From contig DAHXMR010000215.1 of assembly GCA_027371655.1 (NCBI GenBank), positions 1-9,204 on the forward strand: 9,204 nucleotides of DNA, given 5' to 3'. Source of the DNA: Microcaldota archaeon (GTDB lineage Archaea; Micrarchaeota; Micrarchaeia; Norongarragalinales; CAINOH01). This document shows, piece after piece, positions 1-5,954 of this stretch; position 1 is the stretch's first letter; each line of letters begins with the position of its first letter. The notes under the pieces are model-generated. The model ran no database searches and was not told the DNA's origin. It saw only the letters and a list, made by a program, of their open reading frames with translations. Made by a program: the position numbers and the translations under genes.

Positions 1-39
1 GTTCTGCGCAAGCTCGGTTCCGACAAGTTCGCCGGCGCG
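1..39 (-). repeat. Left arm of a 39-bp perfect inverted repeat (fold-back)
   Basis: The reverse complement of 1-39 is identical to 287-325. Both copies encode the same conserved DUF711 peptide, [13 protein letters not shown]. Identity is lost just inside the arms, leaving a 247-base loop (40-286) that carries the inverted coding segment. The left arm begins at the first base of the window, so the repeat may extend further left. Confidence 0.95.
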
Positions 40-288
40 CGTGATTTTGAAGGAAGTTTTCTTTATCTCCTCAGCGATTTCGGGAAGCGTCGCGTTTTTT
101 CCAAGCCTTGACACCGCGTTGCGCACCACGCCGGGCCCCGAGATTCCCACATTAATGCAGCTTTCCCCGCAGCCAATCGCGTGGAACGCCCCCGCCATGA
201 ATGGAATATTTTCGGGCGCGTTGGCGAGAACAACAAGCTTGGCCGCGCCGAAGCCCTTTGGCGTGCGCTTTGCAACTTCCTTTATCCG
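1..288 (-). pseudogene. DUF711/PFL (UPF0210) family protein, middle part, on the inverted arm of a fold-back
   Basis: Read on the minus strand from 288 to 1, this gives 96 open codons matching the middle of the DUF711/PFL (UPF0210) family. Recognisable stretches are [44 protein letters not shown] and finally [13 protein letters not shown] at the window edge. In an intact family member this is followed directly by the residues that here appear on the plus strand from 326 ([15 protein letters not shown]). The piece is therefore the missing middle of the gene at 287-892, facing the wrong way, and not a separate gene. The true N-terminus is absent. The biochemical role of the family is not established to my knowledge. 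The family assignment is from memory of conserved motifs and is fairly sure; the cause of the inversion is inference. Confidence 0.75.
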
Positions 289-325
289 CGCCGGCGAACT
301 TGTCGGAACCGAGCTTGCGCAGAAC
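287..325 (+). repeat. Right arm of the 39-bp perfect inverted repeat
   Basis: This is the plus-strand copy of the sequence in 1-39. To its right the DUF711 frame continues normally into [15 protein letters not shown]. To its left the plus strand turns into antisense of the upstream part of the same gene. The join lies in a GC-rich stretch near 286-291, where only a few bases of shared sequence are needed to switch strands. Confidence 0.95.
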
Positions 326-892
326 TTGGGCGTGGAATTCGGCGCTGTTGATTTGTCCCTTGCCCCAACAACCCGCGAAGGCGATTCGGTTGCCGAAATA
401 TTCGAAGCCATGGGCCTGGAAAGCGCCGGCGCCCCGGGCACAACCGCCGCGCTTTTCCTTCTCAACAACGCGGTGAAAAAAGGGGGCTGCATGGCTACAA
501 GCCGCGTGGGCGGCTACAGCGGCGCGTTCATCCCCGTAAGCGAGGACTCCGGCATGATACGCGCCGTGCAAAAAGGCTCGATGAACTTGGAAAAACTCGA
601 GGCAATGACTTCCGTGTGCAGCGTGGGCATAGATATGGTTGCCGTGCCCGGCAGCACTCCCGTTGAAACCATCGCGGGAATAATCGCCGACGGGCTTGCG
701 ATAGGGTGCGCGAACAACAAGGCGGCCGGAGTGCGCATCATTCCAATTCCCGGGGCAAAGCCTGGGGACAAAGTCGAGTGGGGCGGGTTGTTCGGCACGG
801 CGATAGTGATGAACGTGAGCAAATTTTCAAGCGCGGGCTTCGTAAATCGCGGCGGCCAGATTCCCGCGCCCATAACAAGCGCGCGCAATTAG
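287..892 (+). pseudogene. DUF711/PFL (UPF0210) family protein, C-terminal part
   Basis: About 201 codons from 287 to the TAG at 890-892 match the C-terminal half of the DUF711/PFL family: [72 protein letters not shown] and a final [12 protein letters not shown]. The reading frame stays open upstream to an ATG at 41, which would give a 283-residue protein. Its first 82 residues are antisense to the true DUF711 coding sequence on the minus strand, so that start should not be used. The intact protein would be the minus-strand segment 288 to 1 followed by plus strand 326-892, plus an N-terminus outside the window. The family is broadly present in archaea and Firmicutes. folC follows after 26 bases in the same direction, so the two may be co-transcribed. 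Confidence 0.85.
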
Positions 893-918
893 TTTGTTTG
901 GTTTTTGGTGCATTTTGC

Positions 919-2253
919 TTGGACTACTCTGAAGCAGTCGCGTTCCTCGAAGGTCTGCCCGCCAAAAAAAAGTGGTCGCTTGGGCCCACGCGCGCCCTCT
1001 GCAAGGCAATTGGCGTTGTGCCTGAAAAAATCCCGTGCGTGCTGATTACGGGCACGAATGGTAAGGGCTCGGTTGCAGCCATGCTTGAATCGATCCTGCG
1101 CAGCAGCGGGAATGAAACGGGGCTTTACACCTCGCCTCACCTTGTGAAATACAACGAGCGGTTCAAAATCGGCGGCAAAGACGTTTCGGACAAAAAGTTT
1201 TGCGAACTTGTTTCCGAAACCAAGCATTTTGTCGATGGTTACAACAAGAACGCGGCCGCAGGCCGCGCAGAGCAATTGAGCACGTTTGAGGTGCTGACCG
1301 TTATTGCGTTCAAACTGTTCTCCAAAAGCAGCGCTGATTTTTGCGTTTTCGAGGTTGGAATGGGCGGCAGGCTCGATGCGACGAATGTGCTTGAACCCGC
1401 GGTTTCAGTGATTACGAACGTAACGCTTGAGCACACGCAAGCCCTCGGCGCCAGCGTGGAGAAAATTGCGAAAGAAAAGGCGGGGATTTTGAGGAAAAGC
1501 CGCTTCGCGGTCACCGCAAGCGCGGGAAAAGCCCTTGCAACAATAAGGCGCGAATGCGGGCGCAAAAAAACAAAGCTCTTCACAGTCGGCCCTTCGGGCG
1601 GCAATTCTGACGTCAAATATTCTTTGCAAAAATCTTCGCTTTTCGGAACGTCCCTTAACGTGCGCGGCGTTTTTGGAAACAAAACACTTGAAACAAAACT
1701 GCCCGGAGAATTCCAGGCGGAAAACGCGGCGGTGGCATTTGCAACCGCGAAAGTGTTGCAAAAAACCTCGCCCGCCCCGCGGATAACCGATTCGGCGATA
1801 GCCGCGGGAATCAGGGCTGCAAAATGGCCGGGGAGGCTTGAGACGGTTTCCCGCAAGCCTCTTGTAATCTTCGACGGCGCACACAACCCCCGAGGCGCCC
1901 AAGCTCTCGCGCGCTCCGTGCGGACTTTGTTGAAGGGAAGAAAGATTTTTCTCGTGCTTGCGGTGATGAATGACAAGGACGTTGCCAAAGTCGCCGGCCC
2001 TCTTGCGGCGGAAGCAAAAAAGGTGTTTGCAACGCGGGTGGCAATCGAGCGCTCGGCTGCGCCCTCGCGTGTTGCGCGCGTTGCAAGGAAAAAGTGCAGG
2101 CGTGTGGTGGAATTCGATTCTGCAGGGGGCGCGCTTTCCGCGGCGGTGCGCGAAGCGCGGAAAGAACGGGCGGTCGTGCTTGTTGCAGGCTCGCTGTATT
2201 TGGAGGGCGAGTTGAAATCGGGCTTGTTGGCCGGCAAACGGGTGGTGAAATGA
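919..2253 (+). CDS. folC: Folylpolyglutamate / dihydrofolate synthase (FolC)
   Basis: A Mur-ligase-type enzyme of 444 residues, close to the usual FolC length. It adds glutamate by ATP-driven amide bond formation to folates, and in some organisms to dihydropteroate, in the cytoplasm. Motifs in order: P-loop GTNGKGS (45-51), TSPHL (71-75), EVGMGGRLDATN (145-156), VTLEH with EKAGI (168-190; the lysine is in the region carbamylated in known FolC), WPGRLE (303-308), DGAHNP (319-324) and GSLYLEGE (424-431). The start is a TTG: the family typically begins with a segment like LDYSEAVAFL, and GGTG at 907-910 lies eight bases upstream. The frame runs open back to 706, but that part is a shadow of DUF711. 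The TGA overlaps the next start in ATGATGG, so the two are probably translationally coupled. Whether it also has dihydrofolate synthase activity cannot be read from the sequence. Confidence 0.92.
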   Translation: MDYSEAVAFLEGLPAKKKWSLGPTRALCKAIGVVPEKIPCVLITGTNGKGSVAAMLESILRSSGNETGLYTSPHLVKYNERFKIGGKDVSDKKFCELVSETKHFVDGYNKNAAAGRAEQLSTFEVLTVIAFKLFSKSSADFCVFEVGMGGRLDATNVLEPAVSVITNVTLEHTQALGASVEKIAKEKAGILRKSRFAVTASAGKALATIRRECGRKKTKLFTVGPSGGNSDVKYSLQKSSLFGTSLNVRGVFGNKTLETKLPGEFQAENAAVAFATAKVLQKTSPAPRITDSAIAAGIRAAKWPGRLETVSRKPLVIFDGAHNPRGAQALARSVRTLLKGRKIFLVLAVMNDKDVAKVAGPLAAEAKKVFATRVAIERSAAPSRVARVARKKCRRVVEFDSAGGALSAAVREARKERAVVLVAGSLYLEGELKSGLLAGKRVVK

Positions 2254-2606
2254 TGGCTAAGCTTTTGAAAATCAGGACCATGGCGCAGGCCAAAAAAGAG
2301 ATGGAAAAAATCGGCGTGAGCGAAGGGGGCATTGCGGAAATGATGCCGAAAAGCGTTTTCCTCGCAATAAAACTTGCGGGCGTGCGCAACGCGATTGCGA
2401 ACATATTGAAGCAGGAGTGCCTCTCTGTTGGCGCCGAAGCGGCGGTGAGCCAGTGGACGGTGAACTGCCGCAAGCCCAAGACCGGCGTCCTTTTGCTTGG
2501 CACGCTCAAGCAACTGCGCAAAGTCGAGGCGAAGATGAAGCGCCAGCCGTCCGAGTCGCCGGAAATAGCGAAGGAAATCGGGCAAATCCTTGCGAAGGCG
2601 AAATGA
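2250..2606 (+). CDS. Stand-alone protein resembling the N-terminal accessory region of dihydropteroate synthase
   Basis: A 118-residue soluble protein. Several clostridial-type dihydropteroate synthases carry, before the pterin-binding TIM barrel, an extension of about 120 residues with a pattern like A-K-E-M-x-K-I-G-V, M-x-P-K-x-V, ANILKQE-x-LS-x-G-x-EAAV, D-V-L-L-M-G-T-x-K-Q and QPFGL. This protein shows the same pattern in order: AKKEMEKIGV (14-23), MMPKSV (31-36), ANILKQECLSVGAEAAVS (50-67), GVLLLGTLKQL (79-89) and KRQP (97-100), then a short helix and the end. The barrel is absent here and in neighbouring frames. It overlaps folC by ATGA and has GGTGGTGA just upstream, so it is almost certainly made together with FolC. 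ATG 2250 and ATG 2253 are both possible starts. The similarity is recalled, not searched. The role is unknown; a subunit or chaperone of a split DHPS, or a folate-binding partner of FolC, are options. Confidence 0.7.
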   Translation: MMAKLLKIRTMAQAKKEMEKIGVSEGGIAEMMPKSVFLAIKLAGVRNAIANILKQECLSVGAEAAVSQWTVNCRKPKTGVLLLGTLKQLRKVEAKMKRQPSESPEIAKEIGQILAKAK

Positions 2607-2615
2607 CGTTTGCGC

Positions 2616-2634
2616 CCCCCGCATTTTGCGGGGG
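2616..2634 (+). other. 8-bp GC-rich hairpin after the DHPS-like gene
   Basis: CCCCCGCA (2616-2623) pairs with TGCGGGGG (2627-2634) around a three-base loop, ten bases after the TGA. No T-run follows, so it is not a classical terminator. It could separate the folate genes from the membrane gene or mark an RNA processing site. Confidence 0.5.
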
Positions 2635-2713
2635 CAGCAGAATAAAAGGCAATAAAAACGATTGCGCGGAAACAACTTCGAGTCTTATTTTCCTAAAAGG
2701 GGTGGGGGTTTTG

Positions 2714-3454
2714 GTGGACTTGTTCGGCTTCAAGCTTGACAAAAAGCAGGGACTATTCCTGGCGCTTTTCACTCTCGCGGCGCTCGTCGCGCAGCAGTTG
2801 AATTTTTCGGCGATGGTCATGCCCTTCGGCGTTGCCGAGAGCCCGGCTTTCACGGTCTTCCAGTTCTTCGGTGCAATTGCCGGCTCGTTCCTCGGTGTTG
2901 TGGGAATCGCGGTAATCCTTGCGGCAGAGCTTGCCAACGCGGCGATAAACACGCTGCTTTTGCACAAGGCCGTGGGCGCATGGACGCTCTTCGGATTGCT
3001 GCCCATGCTTTTCGCCGCGTGGTACTTTTCGCAAAACAAGGAAAACGCGAAAACCGGCATTCTCGTGCCGTTGGCGGCAATCGCCCTTTTCCTGCTCAAC
3101 CCCGTTGGCGCGCAGGCGTGGTATTTTGCGGCGATTTTCTGGAGCGTCCCAATAATCGCAAAGCTCTTTTTCGCCGACAATCTGCTTGCGAAAAGCCTTG
3201 GCGCCACGATGACCGCGCACGCGGTCGGCGGCTCGATTTGGATATGGGTGTTCCCGACAACCGCCGCGTACTGGGCCGCGCTCATTCCCACGGTGATTTT
3301 CGAGCGCTCGATGTTCGCCCTCGGAATCGCGCTTTCGTTTGTGGCGATGACGACCGTGCTCCACTATGCGACAACCAAGTCAAGGCACGCGGCGGCATTC
3401 GCGCAGCTTTTGCACCTTGACGCGAAATACGCGCTTTTCGCGCGTGCGCACTAA
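2714..3454 (+). CDS. Multi-pass membrane protein, function unknown (transporter-like)
   Basis: A 246-residue hydrophobic protein with about seven membrane segments, roughly at residues 12-30, 47-72, 87-105, 115-129, 135-153, 163-190 and 198-216, and a basic, histidine-containing C-terminal tail. Short polar loops and small-residue-rich helices (LGATMTAHAVGGSIWIW, IPTVIFERSMFALG) recall integral membrane substrate-binding (S) components of ECF transporters, but I cannot assign a family. The GTG start is chosen because the purine-rich GGGGTGGGGG (2699-2708) sits at good spacing; GTG 2702 and TTG 2711 are alternatives. The frame is open back to 2417, but that part is a shadow of the previous gene. 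It lies 107 bases after the DHPS-like gene on the same strand, so it could belong to the folate operon or use an AT-rich element near 2651-2658. A role in folate or precursor uptake is only a guess from position. Confidence 0.75.
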   Translation: MDLFGFKLDKKQGLFLALFTLAALVAQQLNFSAMVMPFGVAESPAFTVFQFFGAIAGSFLGVVGIAVILAAELANAAINTLLLHKAVGAWTLFGLLPMLFAAWYFSQNKENAKTGILVPLAAIALFLLNPVGAQAWYFAAIFWSVPIIAKLFFADNLLAKSLGATMTAHAVGGSIWIWVFPTTAAYWAALIPTVIFERSMFALGIALSFVAMTTVLHYATTKSRHAAAFAQLLHLDAKYALFARAH

Positions 3455-3524
3455 ACGCGGCAATAATGCGGTTGAGGCGGCACCGGCAAAATCCCCGCCG
3501 CCCCCATCAATCTCCGAAAAACAG

Positions 3525-3568
3525 TTGGCGCAAAACAAAAGCGCCAAAATCTTTTTTTTTATTTTCCC
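3525..3568 (+). terminator. Hairpin plus oligo-T terminator, plus strand
   Basis: TTGGCGC (3525-3531) pairs with GCGCCAA (3541-3547) around a nine-base A-rich loop, followed by nine Ts (3552-3560) and then ATTTTCCC. It lies 70 bases after the membrane protein gene and overlaps the last codon of the convergent minus-strand gene. Oligo-T is what archaeal RNA polymerase needs to terminate; the stem is an extra. Confidence 0.75.
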
Positions 3569-4044
3569 GAGCCGGTGGGGTAGCGTTTTCTTCCCAGCTT
3601 CATTTCGCCGATTTTGCGGCCGCACGGCGCATTCGTGAAGACGAGCCCTCCGCGCTGGTTTAAGTAAAAATACTTGTATCTTGGAAGCTGCTCCAGCGTT
3701 TCCAGGGGAATTTTTTCGTAAGCGTGCGGGGCGAGGAACTTTTCCCCGACAAGGCCGCTGATTTTCTTTGAAAGCGCGATTGCCTCGTCGTTTTTCCTTA
3801 TGGACAGAATGCCGGTTATTGTGGGGGGCACGATGCAAACCGCGGTTTTTTTCAAGTCCCCAAGGACCAGGGGGACGTGGCTTGCAATCCCCATCGCGAC
3901 GGTTGGCGCCGCGGAGTAATCCCGCCTGCGCCTGATTTTCCGGAAGCCGGAAATAACCGCCCGCAGTTGCGGGGTCAAAAGGCCGTTTTTGACGACGATT
4001 TTGCGCGGAAGCGGCGTTGCCCGTTTGTTTCCTTCGCCAGCCAT
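3559..4044 (-). CDS. Hypothetical protein with C-terminal GGLVFTN domain, copy 2
   Basis: 161 residues, not recognised. The N-terminus is basic (RKIRRRR near 36-41), followed by hydrophobic stretches at about 44-62 and 67-82 and a C-terminal domain with YKYFYLN-x-x-GGLVFTN (123-138), G-x-x-IG (142-146) and GRKR (151-154). That last part aligns without gaps to the protein encoded just upstream (4052-4504), with 17 of 32 positions identical. The aromatic-to-glycine pattern looks like a small beta-hairpin fold with a basic end, possibly binding nucleic acid or an anionic surface, but that is only an impression. The gap to the upstream paralog is seven bases, so they form an operon. The start is ATG at 4044; a GTGAGG within the preceding gene may serve as a distant ribosome-binding site. 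Confidence 0.75.
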   Translation of the reverse strand: MAGEGNKRATPLPRKIVVKNGLLTPQLRAVISGFRKIRRRRDYSAAPTVAMGIASHVPLVLGDLKKTAVCIVPPTITGILSIRKNDEAIALSKKISGLVGEKFLAPHAYEKIPLETLEQLPRYKYFYLNQRGGLVFTNAPCGRKIGEMKLGRKRYPTGSGK

Positions 4045-4051
4045 ATCAGCA

Positions 4052-4504
4052 TCAACGCCTCACGAGCGATTGCGCAACCACGCGTTTCCTGCCTACGGGG
4101 ATTCCGCCTATTTCGGCGCCAACGCGCTTGTTAGTGAACACCAAGCCGCCCTTTTTGTTTACGAATAGGTAAGTGTACCCGATGGGCGCTTTTTTTATCC
4201 TGCCGTTCAATGCGTCGCTTTCCACCATTTTCAGCAAGTCCTTGTAATGCGAGTTGGCCTGCGCCGCAAGTCCCATCGCGCCCGGGGCGATTCCCACCAA
4301 TGCCGGGGACAAATGCTGCGAAGCCTGGTTGCGCCAGGTGGCAAGCGCGCCCACGGACAAGGCCCCGCCCGTTATTGCGGTTTTTGCCCGCCAGGCGCGC
4401 GTTTTCATTATCTTGTCCACAACTATGCGCGTTTCTGGCGGAAGCTTTGAGTAGCTTACCACCGCGCCTTTTCCCTTGCCCGCCCCACGAACCATTTGCG
4501 CCAA
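4052..4504 (-). CDS. Hypothetical protein with C-terminal GGLVFTN domain, copy 1
   Basis: 150 residues from the TTG at 4504, or 147 from the ATG at 4495; not recognised. It has a basic, glycine-rich N-terminus (RGAGKGKG), two weakly hydrophobic alanine/glycine-rich stretches (about 41-55 and 65-82), and a C-terminal domain Y-T-YLFVN-x-x-GGLVFTN (110-125), G-x-x-IG (129-133) and GRKR (138-141) shared with its neighbour. A TATA-like element at 4531-4539 predicts a transcript starting near 4508, leaving only a 4 to 13 base leader. I see no clear ribosome-binding site, so translation is probably leaderless or nearly so. The hydrophobic stretches are borderline for membrane insertion. Confidence 0.75.
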   Translation of the reverse strand: MAQMVRGAGKGKGAVVSYSKLPPETRIVVDKIMKTRAWRAKTAITGGALSVGALATWRNQASQHLSPALVGIAPGAMGLAAQANSHYKDLLKMVESDALNGRIKKAPIGYTYLFVNKKGGLVFTNKRVGAEIGGIPVGRKRVVAQSLVRR

Positions 4505-4529
4505 ACCGAATTTCCGTGTGCGATTTCAG

Positions 4530-5615
4530 TTATTTATAGCCCTTGAACTCGCGCGCAATCGCAAGCACGAGTTTCGCCGCGGCTTCCACGTCCTTGGGCG
4601 AGAGAACTTCGCTGTGCGAGTGCAAGTAGCGCGTCGGGATGCCGATGCTTGCGGCAAGGAATCCCGCCTTCAGGTACTGCATGCGGCTTGCGTCCGTTGC
4701 CCCGCCTTCCATCACCGAGTGCTGCAGGGGGATTTTCTCCTTCTTTGCGATTTTTTCAATCCACTCGATGAGCTTCTGCGGCGCGATGAATCCCCGTCCC
4801 GATGCTTCCAGAGAGCTCAAAGAGGGCCCTCCGCCGATTTTGACAGGGGACTGCTCCTCGGAAACGTCCGGCGTGCCGTTGGCAAGGTTGGTGTCCAACG
4901 CGATTGCAAGCGAAGGCTCCGGGTCCAGGCCGAAAACGCTCGTTCCGGAACCCAACAAGCCCGTTTCCTCCCTGCAGCTTCCAATCAGCACCATTTCGAA
5001 GCCCTGCGGGCTCGCTTTTGCAAGCGCGCGCGCAACCAGCACCAAGGCGGTGCAGCCCGCGCGGTTGTCGAACGCCTTCCCAACCACCAATCCGCTTTCA
5101 AGCTCATCGAACGAGGAATCGAACGCAATCAGCGTGCCAGGGCGTATTCCCAGCTTTTCAACCTCTTCCTTGCTTTTCGCGCCAATGTCAACGTACATCG
5201 AATCGTATTCCGGAAGCCTCTTGCGCTCCTCGTCCTTCATCAAATGCGGCGGCTTGCTCCCAACGATGCCCAGGATTTTTTTGTTCCCCACAAGCACGCG
5301 CACGCGGGAATTGGAAACCATGCCATCGAAAATGCCCCCGATTTTCGCAAACCTCAGGAACCCGTCCTTGGTAATCGACTTAACCGCAAGCCCGATTTCA
5401 TCCATGTGCGCGACAACAGCAATGCGCGGCACGCCATTCCCACTCTTGCCGTTTTTTCCCCTGCAGGCGATGACGTTCCCGATAACGTCGCGGGACACCG
5501 AAAACCCGCACTTTTTGAACTCCAACTCAAGCCTCGAGGCCACTTCGTCCTCCAAGCCCGCGGGGCCCGAACACTGGGAAAGGGACTTCAAAATGCCGTT
5601 GACTTCAGTTGCCAT
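4530..5615 (-). CDS. M42-family metallo-aminopeptidase (FrvX / glutamyl aminopeptidase type)
   Basis: 361 residues, the usual length for M42 peptidases: cytoplasmic dinuclear (Zn/Co) aminopeptidases that form dodecameric TET particles in archaea and trim peptides released by the proteasome. Expected metal and catalytic residues are present: H70 and D72 in AHMDEIG, bridging D183 in FDNRAG, catalytic E216 and metal ligand E217 in REETGLLGS, D241 in ALDTNLANGTPD and H332 in RYLHSHSE. The Gly-rich EGGATDASR (303-311) is also typical. The start is ATG 5615, with GGTGAT (5629-5624) at good spacing. A TATA-like element lies upstream at 5677-5688. Substrate preference within M42 (Glu/Asp, Leu or Lys) cannot be told from the sequence alone. 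Confidence 0.92.
   Translation of the reverse strand: MATEVNGILKSLSQCSGPAGLEDEVASRLELEFKKCGFSVSRDVIGNVIACRGKNGKSGNGVPRIAVVAHMDEIGLAVKSITKDGFLRFAKIGGIFDGMVSNSRVRVLVGNKKILGIVGSKPPHLMKDEERKRLPEYDSMYVDIGAKSKEEVEKLGIRPGTLIAFDSSFDELESGLVVGKAFDNRAGCTALVLVARALAKASPQGFEMVLIGSCREETGLLGSGTSVFGLDPEPSLAIALDTNLANGTPDVSEEQSPVKIGGGPSLSSLEASGRGFIAPQKLIEWIEKIAKKEKIPLQHSVMEGGATDASRMQYLKAGFLAASIGIPTRYLHSHSEVLSPKDVEAAAKLVLAIAREFKGYK
4531..4539 (-). promoter_or_regulatory. TATA box for the GGLVFTN gene pair
   Basis: On the minus strand this reads CTATAAATA, centred about 27 bases before the expected transcript start near 4508. It overlaps the TAA stop codon (4530-4532) of the M42 peptidase gene, so the downstream pair can be transcribed on its own despite the short gap. 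Confidence 0.6.
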
Positions 5616-5624
5616 TTTCGAGAA

Positions 5625-5864
5625 TCACCGCTTTGGATTTTTTTTTAAACAAGAGGAAAACGTACTATCGCGCCCGAAATTAAAAATACTTCCAACGCGC
5701 AAAACCGCGGTTGCCCCCAAAGCTCCCAAGGCAAGCCCGCCCAAACTTCCAACCCACTCCAAAACCAACAAACGAAACACAGTTCGCCGATTGTCGTATT
5801 TGGGGGTGTTCCAAGGTGTGTTTTTGCCAAAAACAGCCCGTGCTTCGTCAAAGAGCGAACACAT
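5625..5864 (-). CDS. Possible small membrane protein upstream of the M42 gene
   Basis: A 79-residue ORF with no recognised relatives. It has one hydrophobic, glycine/alanine-rich segment (about residues 32-55, around LGGLALGALGATAVL). Three points favour it: the stop codon TGA lies inside the GGTGAT ribosome-binding site of the M42 gene, as in coupled operons; the symmetric TATA element at 5891-5900 sits about 31 bases upstream of its ATG, fitting a near-leaderless divergent transcript; and the frame is open across an otherwise empty gap. Against it: no ribosome-binding site, indifferent codon use, and a good internal promoter for M42 within it. Confidence 0.3.
   Translation of the reverse strand: MCSLFDEARAVFGKNTPWNTPKYDNRRTVFRLLVLEWVGSLGGLALGALGATAVLRVGSIFNFGRDSTFSSCLKKNPKR
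5677..5688 (-). promoter_or_regulatory. TATA-like promoter element for the M42 peptidase gene
   Basis: The minus strand reads TATTTTTAATTT here, an AT-rich island in GC-rich surroundings. A start about 26 bases downstream, near 5657, would give a leader of some 40 bases containing the GGTGAT ribosome-binding site of the M42 gene. Confidence 0.45.
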
Positions 5865-5869
5865 GTTCG
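5856..5869. promoter_or_regulatory. Dyad CGAACA-CA-TGTTCG upstream of the cluster promoter
   Basis: Six-base arms with a two-base spacer, a size typical of a dimeric helix-turn-helix regulator site. It ends 21 bases before the TATA box, a position from which archaeal activators commonly help TBP/TFB binding. Binding itself is inference. Confidence 0.4.
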
Positions 5870-5890
5870 GATTATGTTACTACCAGCTAG

Positions 5891-5900
5891 TTTATATATT
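5891..5900 (+). promoter_or_regulatory. Strong TATA box of the five-gene membrane cluster
   Basis: TTTATATATT is close to the archaeal TATA consensus. A start about 25 bases downstream, near 5920-5922, leaves a leader of roughly 33 bases before the ATG at 5955, with GTGA (5941-5944) as ribosome-binding site. The element is nearly symmetric and could also serve a minus-strand transcript. Confidence 0.75.
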
Positions 5901-5922
5901 CTGACTGCGTAGTAATAGTCAG
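5901..5922. promoter_or_regulatory. Inverted repeat CTGACT...AGTCAG between TATA box and transcript start
   Basis: Six-base arms at 5901-5906 and 5917-5922 enclose ten bases, directly downstream of the TATA box and over the expected transcription start. Repressors in archaea often bind here to block polymerase recruitment. It could equally be a chance repeat. Confidence 0.4.
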
Positions 5923-5954
5923 CCAATCGCAAGGCAAGAAGTGACACACCATAC

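Larger units (their letters stand above)
5616..5954. other. Divergent intergenic region between the M42 gene and the membrane cluster
   Basis: About 340 bases without a secure gene. From the left it holds the M42 ribosome-binding site and TATA-like element, a strongly C/A-rich stretch on the plus strand (about 5710-5782, few Gs), an imperfectly explained 79-codon minus ORF, a dyad at 5856-5869, the TATA box at 5891-5900, and an inverted repeat at 5901-5922 just before the first cluster gene. I see no tRNA or other structured RNA here. Confidence 0.6.

Noticed and set aside
41..286. N-terminal 82 residues of the open frame from ATG 41
   Set aside because: They are the antisense of true DUF711 coding sequence on the minus strand; the frame is open only because of the fold-back.
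1..325. Invertible DNA switch (phase variation) flanked by 39-bp repeats
   Set aside because: Inverting the loop does not give an expected DUF711 N-terminus before RIKEVAKR; the arms are ordinary conserved coding sequence and no recombinase is nearby. A chimera is simpler, though not proven.
706..918. Upstream extension of folC
   Set aside because: It lies in another frame over the conserved end of DUF711; family length and the GGTG site favour TTG 919.
1239..2675. 478-codon minus ORF opposite folC
   Set aside because: It is the shadow of a GC-rich gene; the translation is low in recognisable motifs while folC motifs are intact on the plus strand.
4476..5904. Long plus ORFs (390 and 421 codons) opposite the M42 gene
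   Set aside because: All M42 metal ligands are intact on the minus strand; the plus translations are composition-driven shadows.
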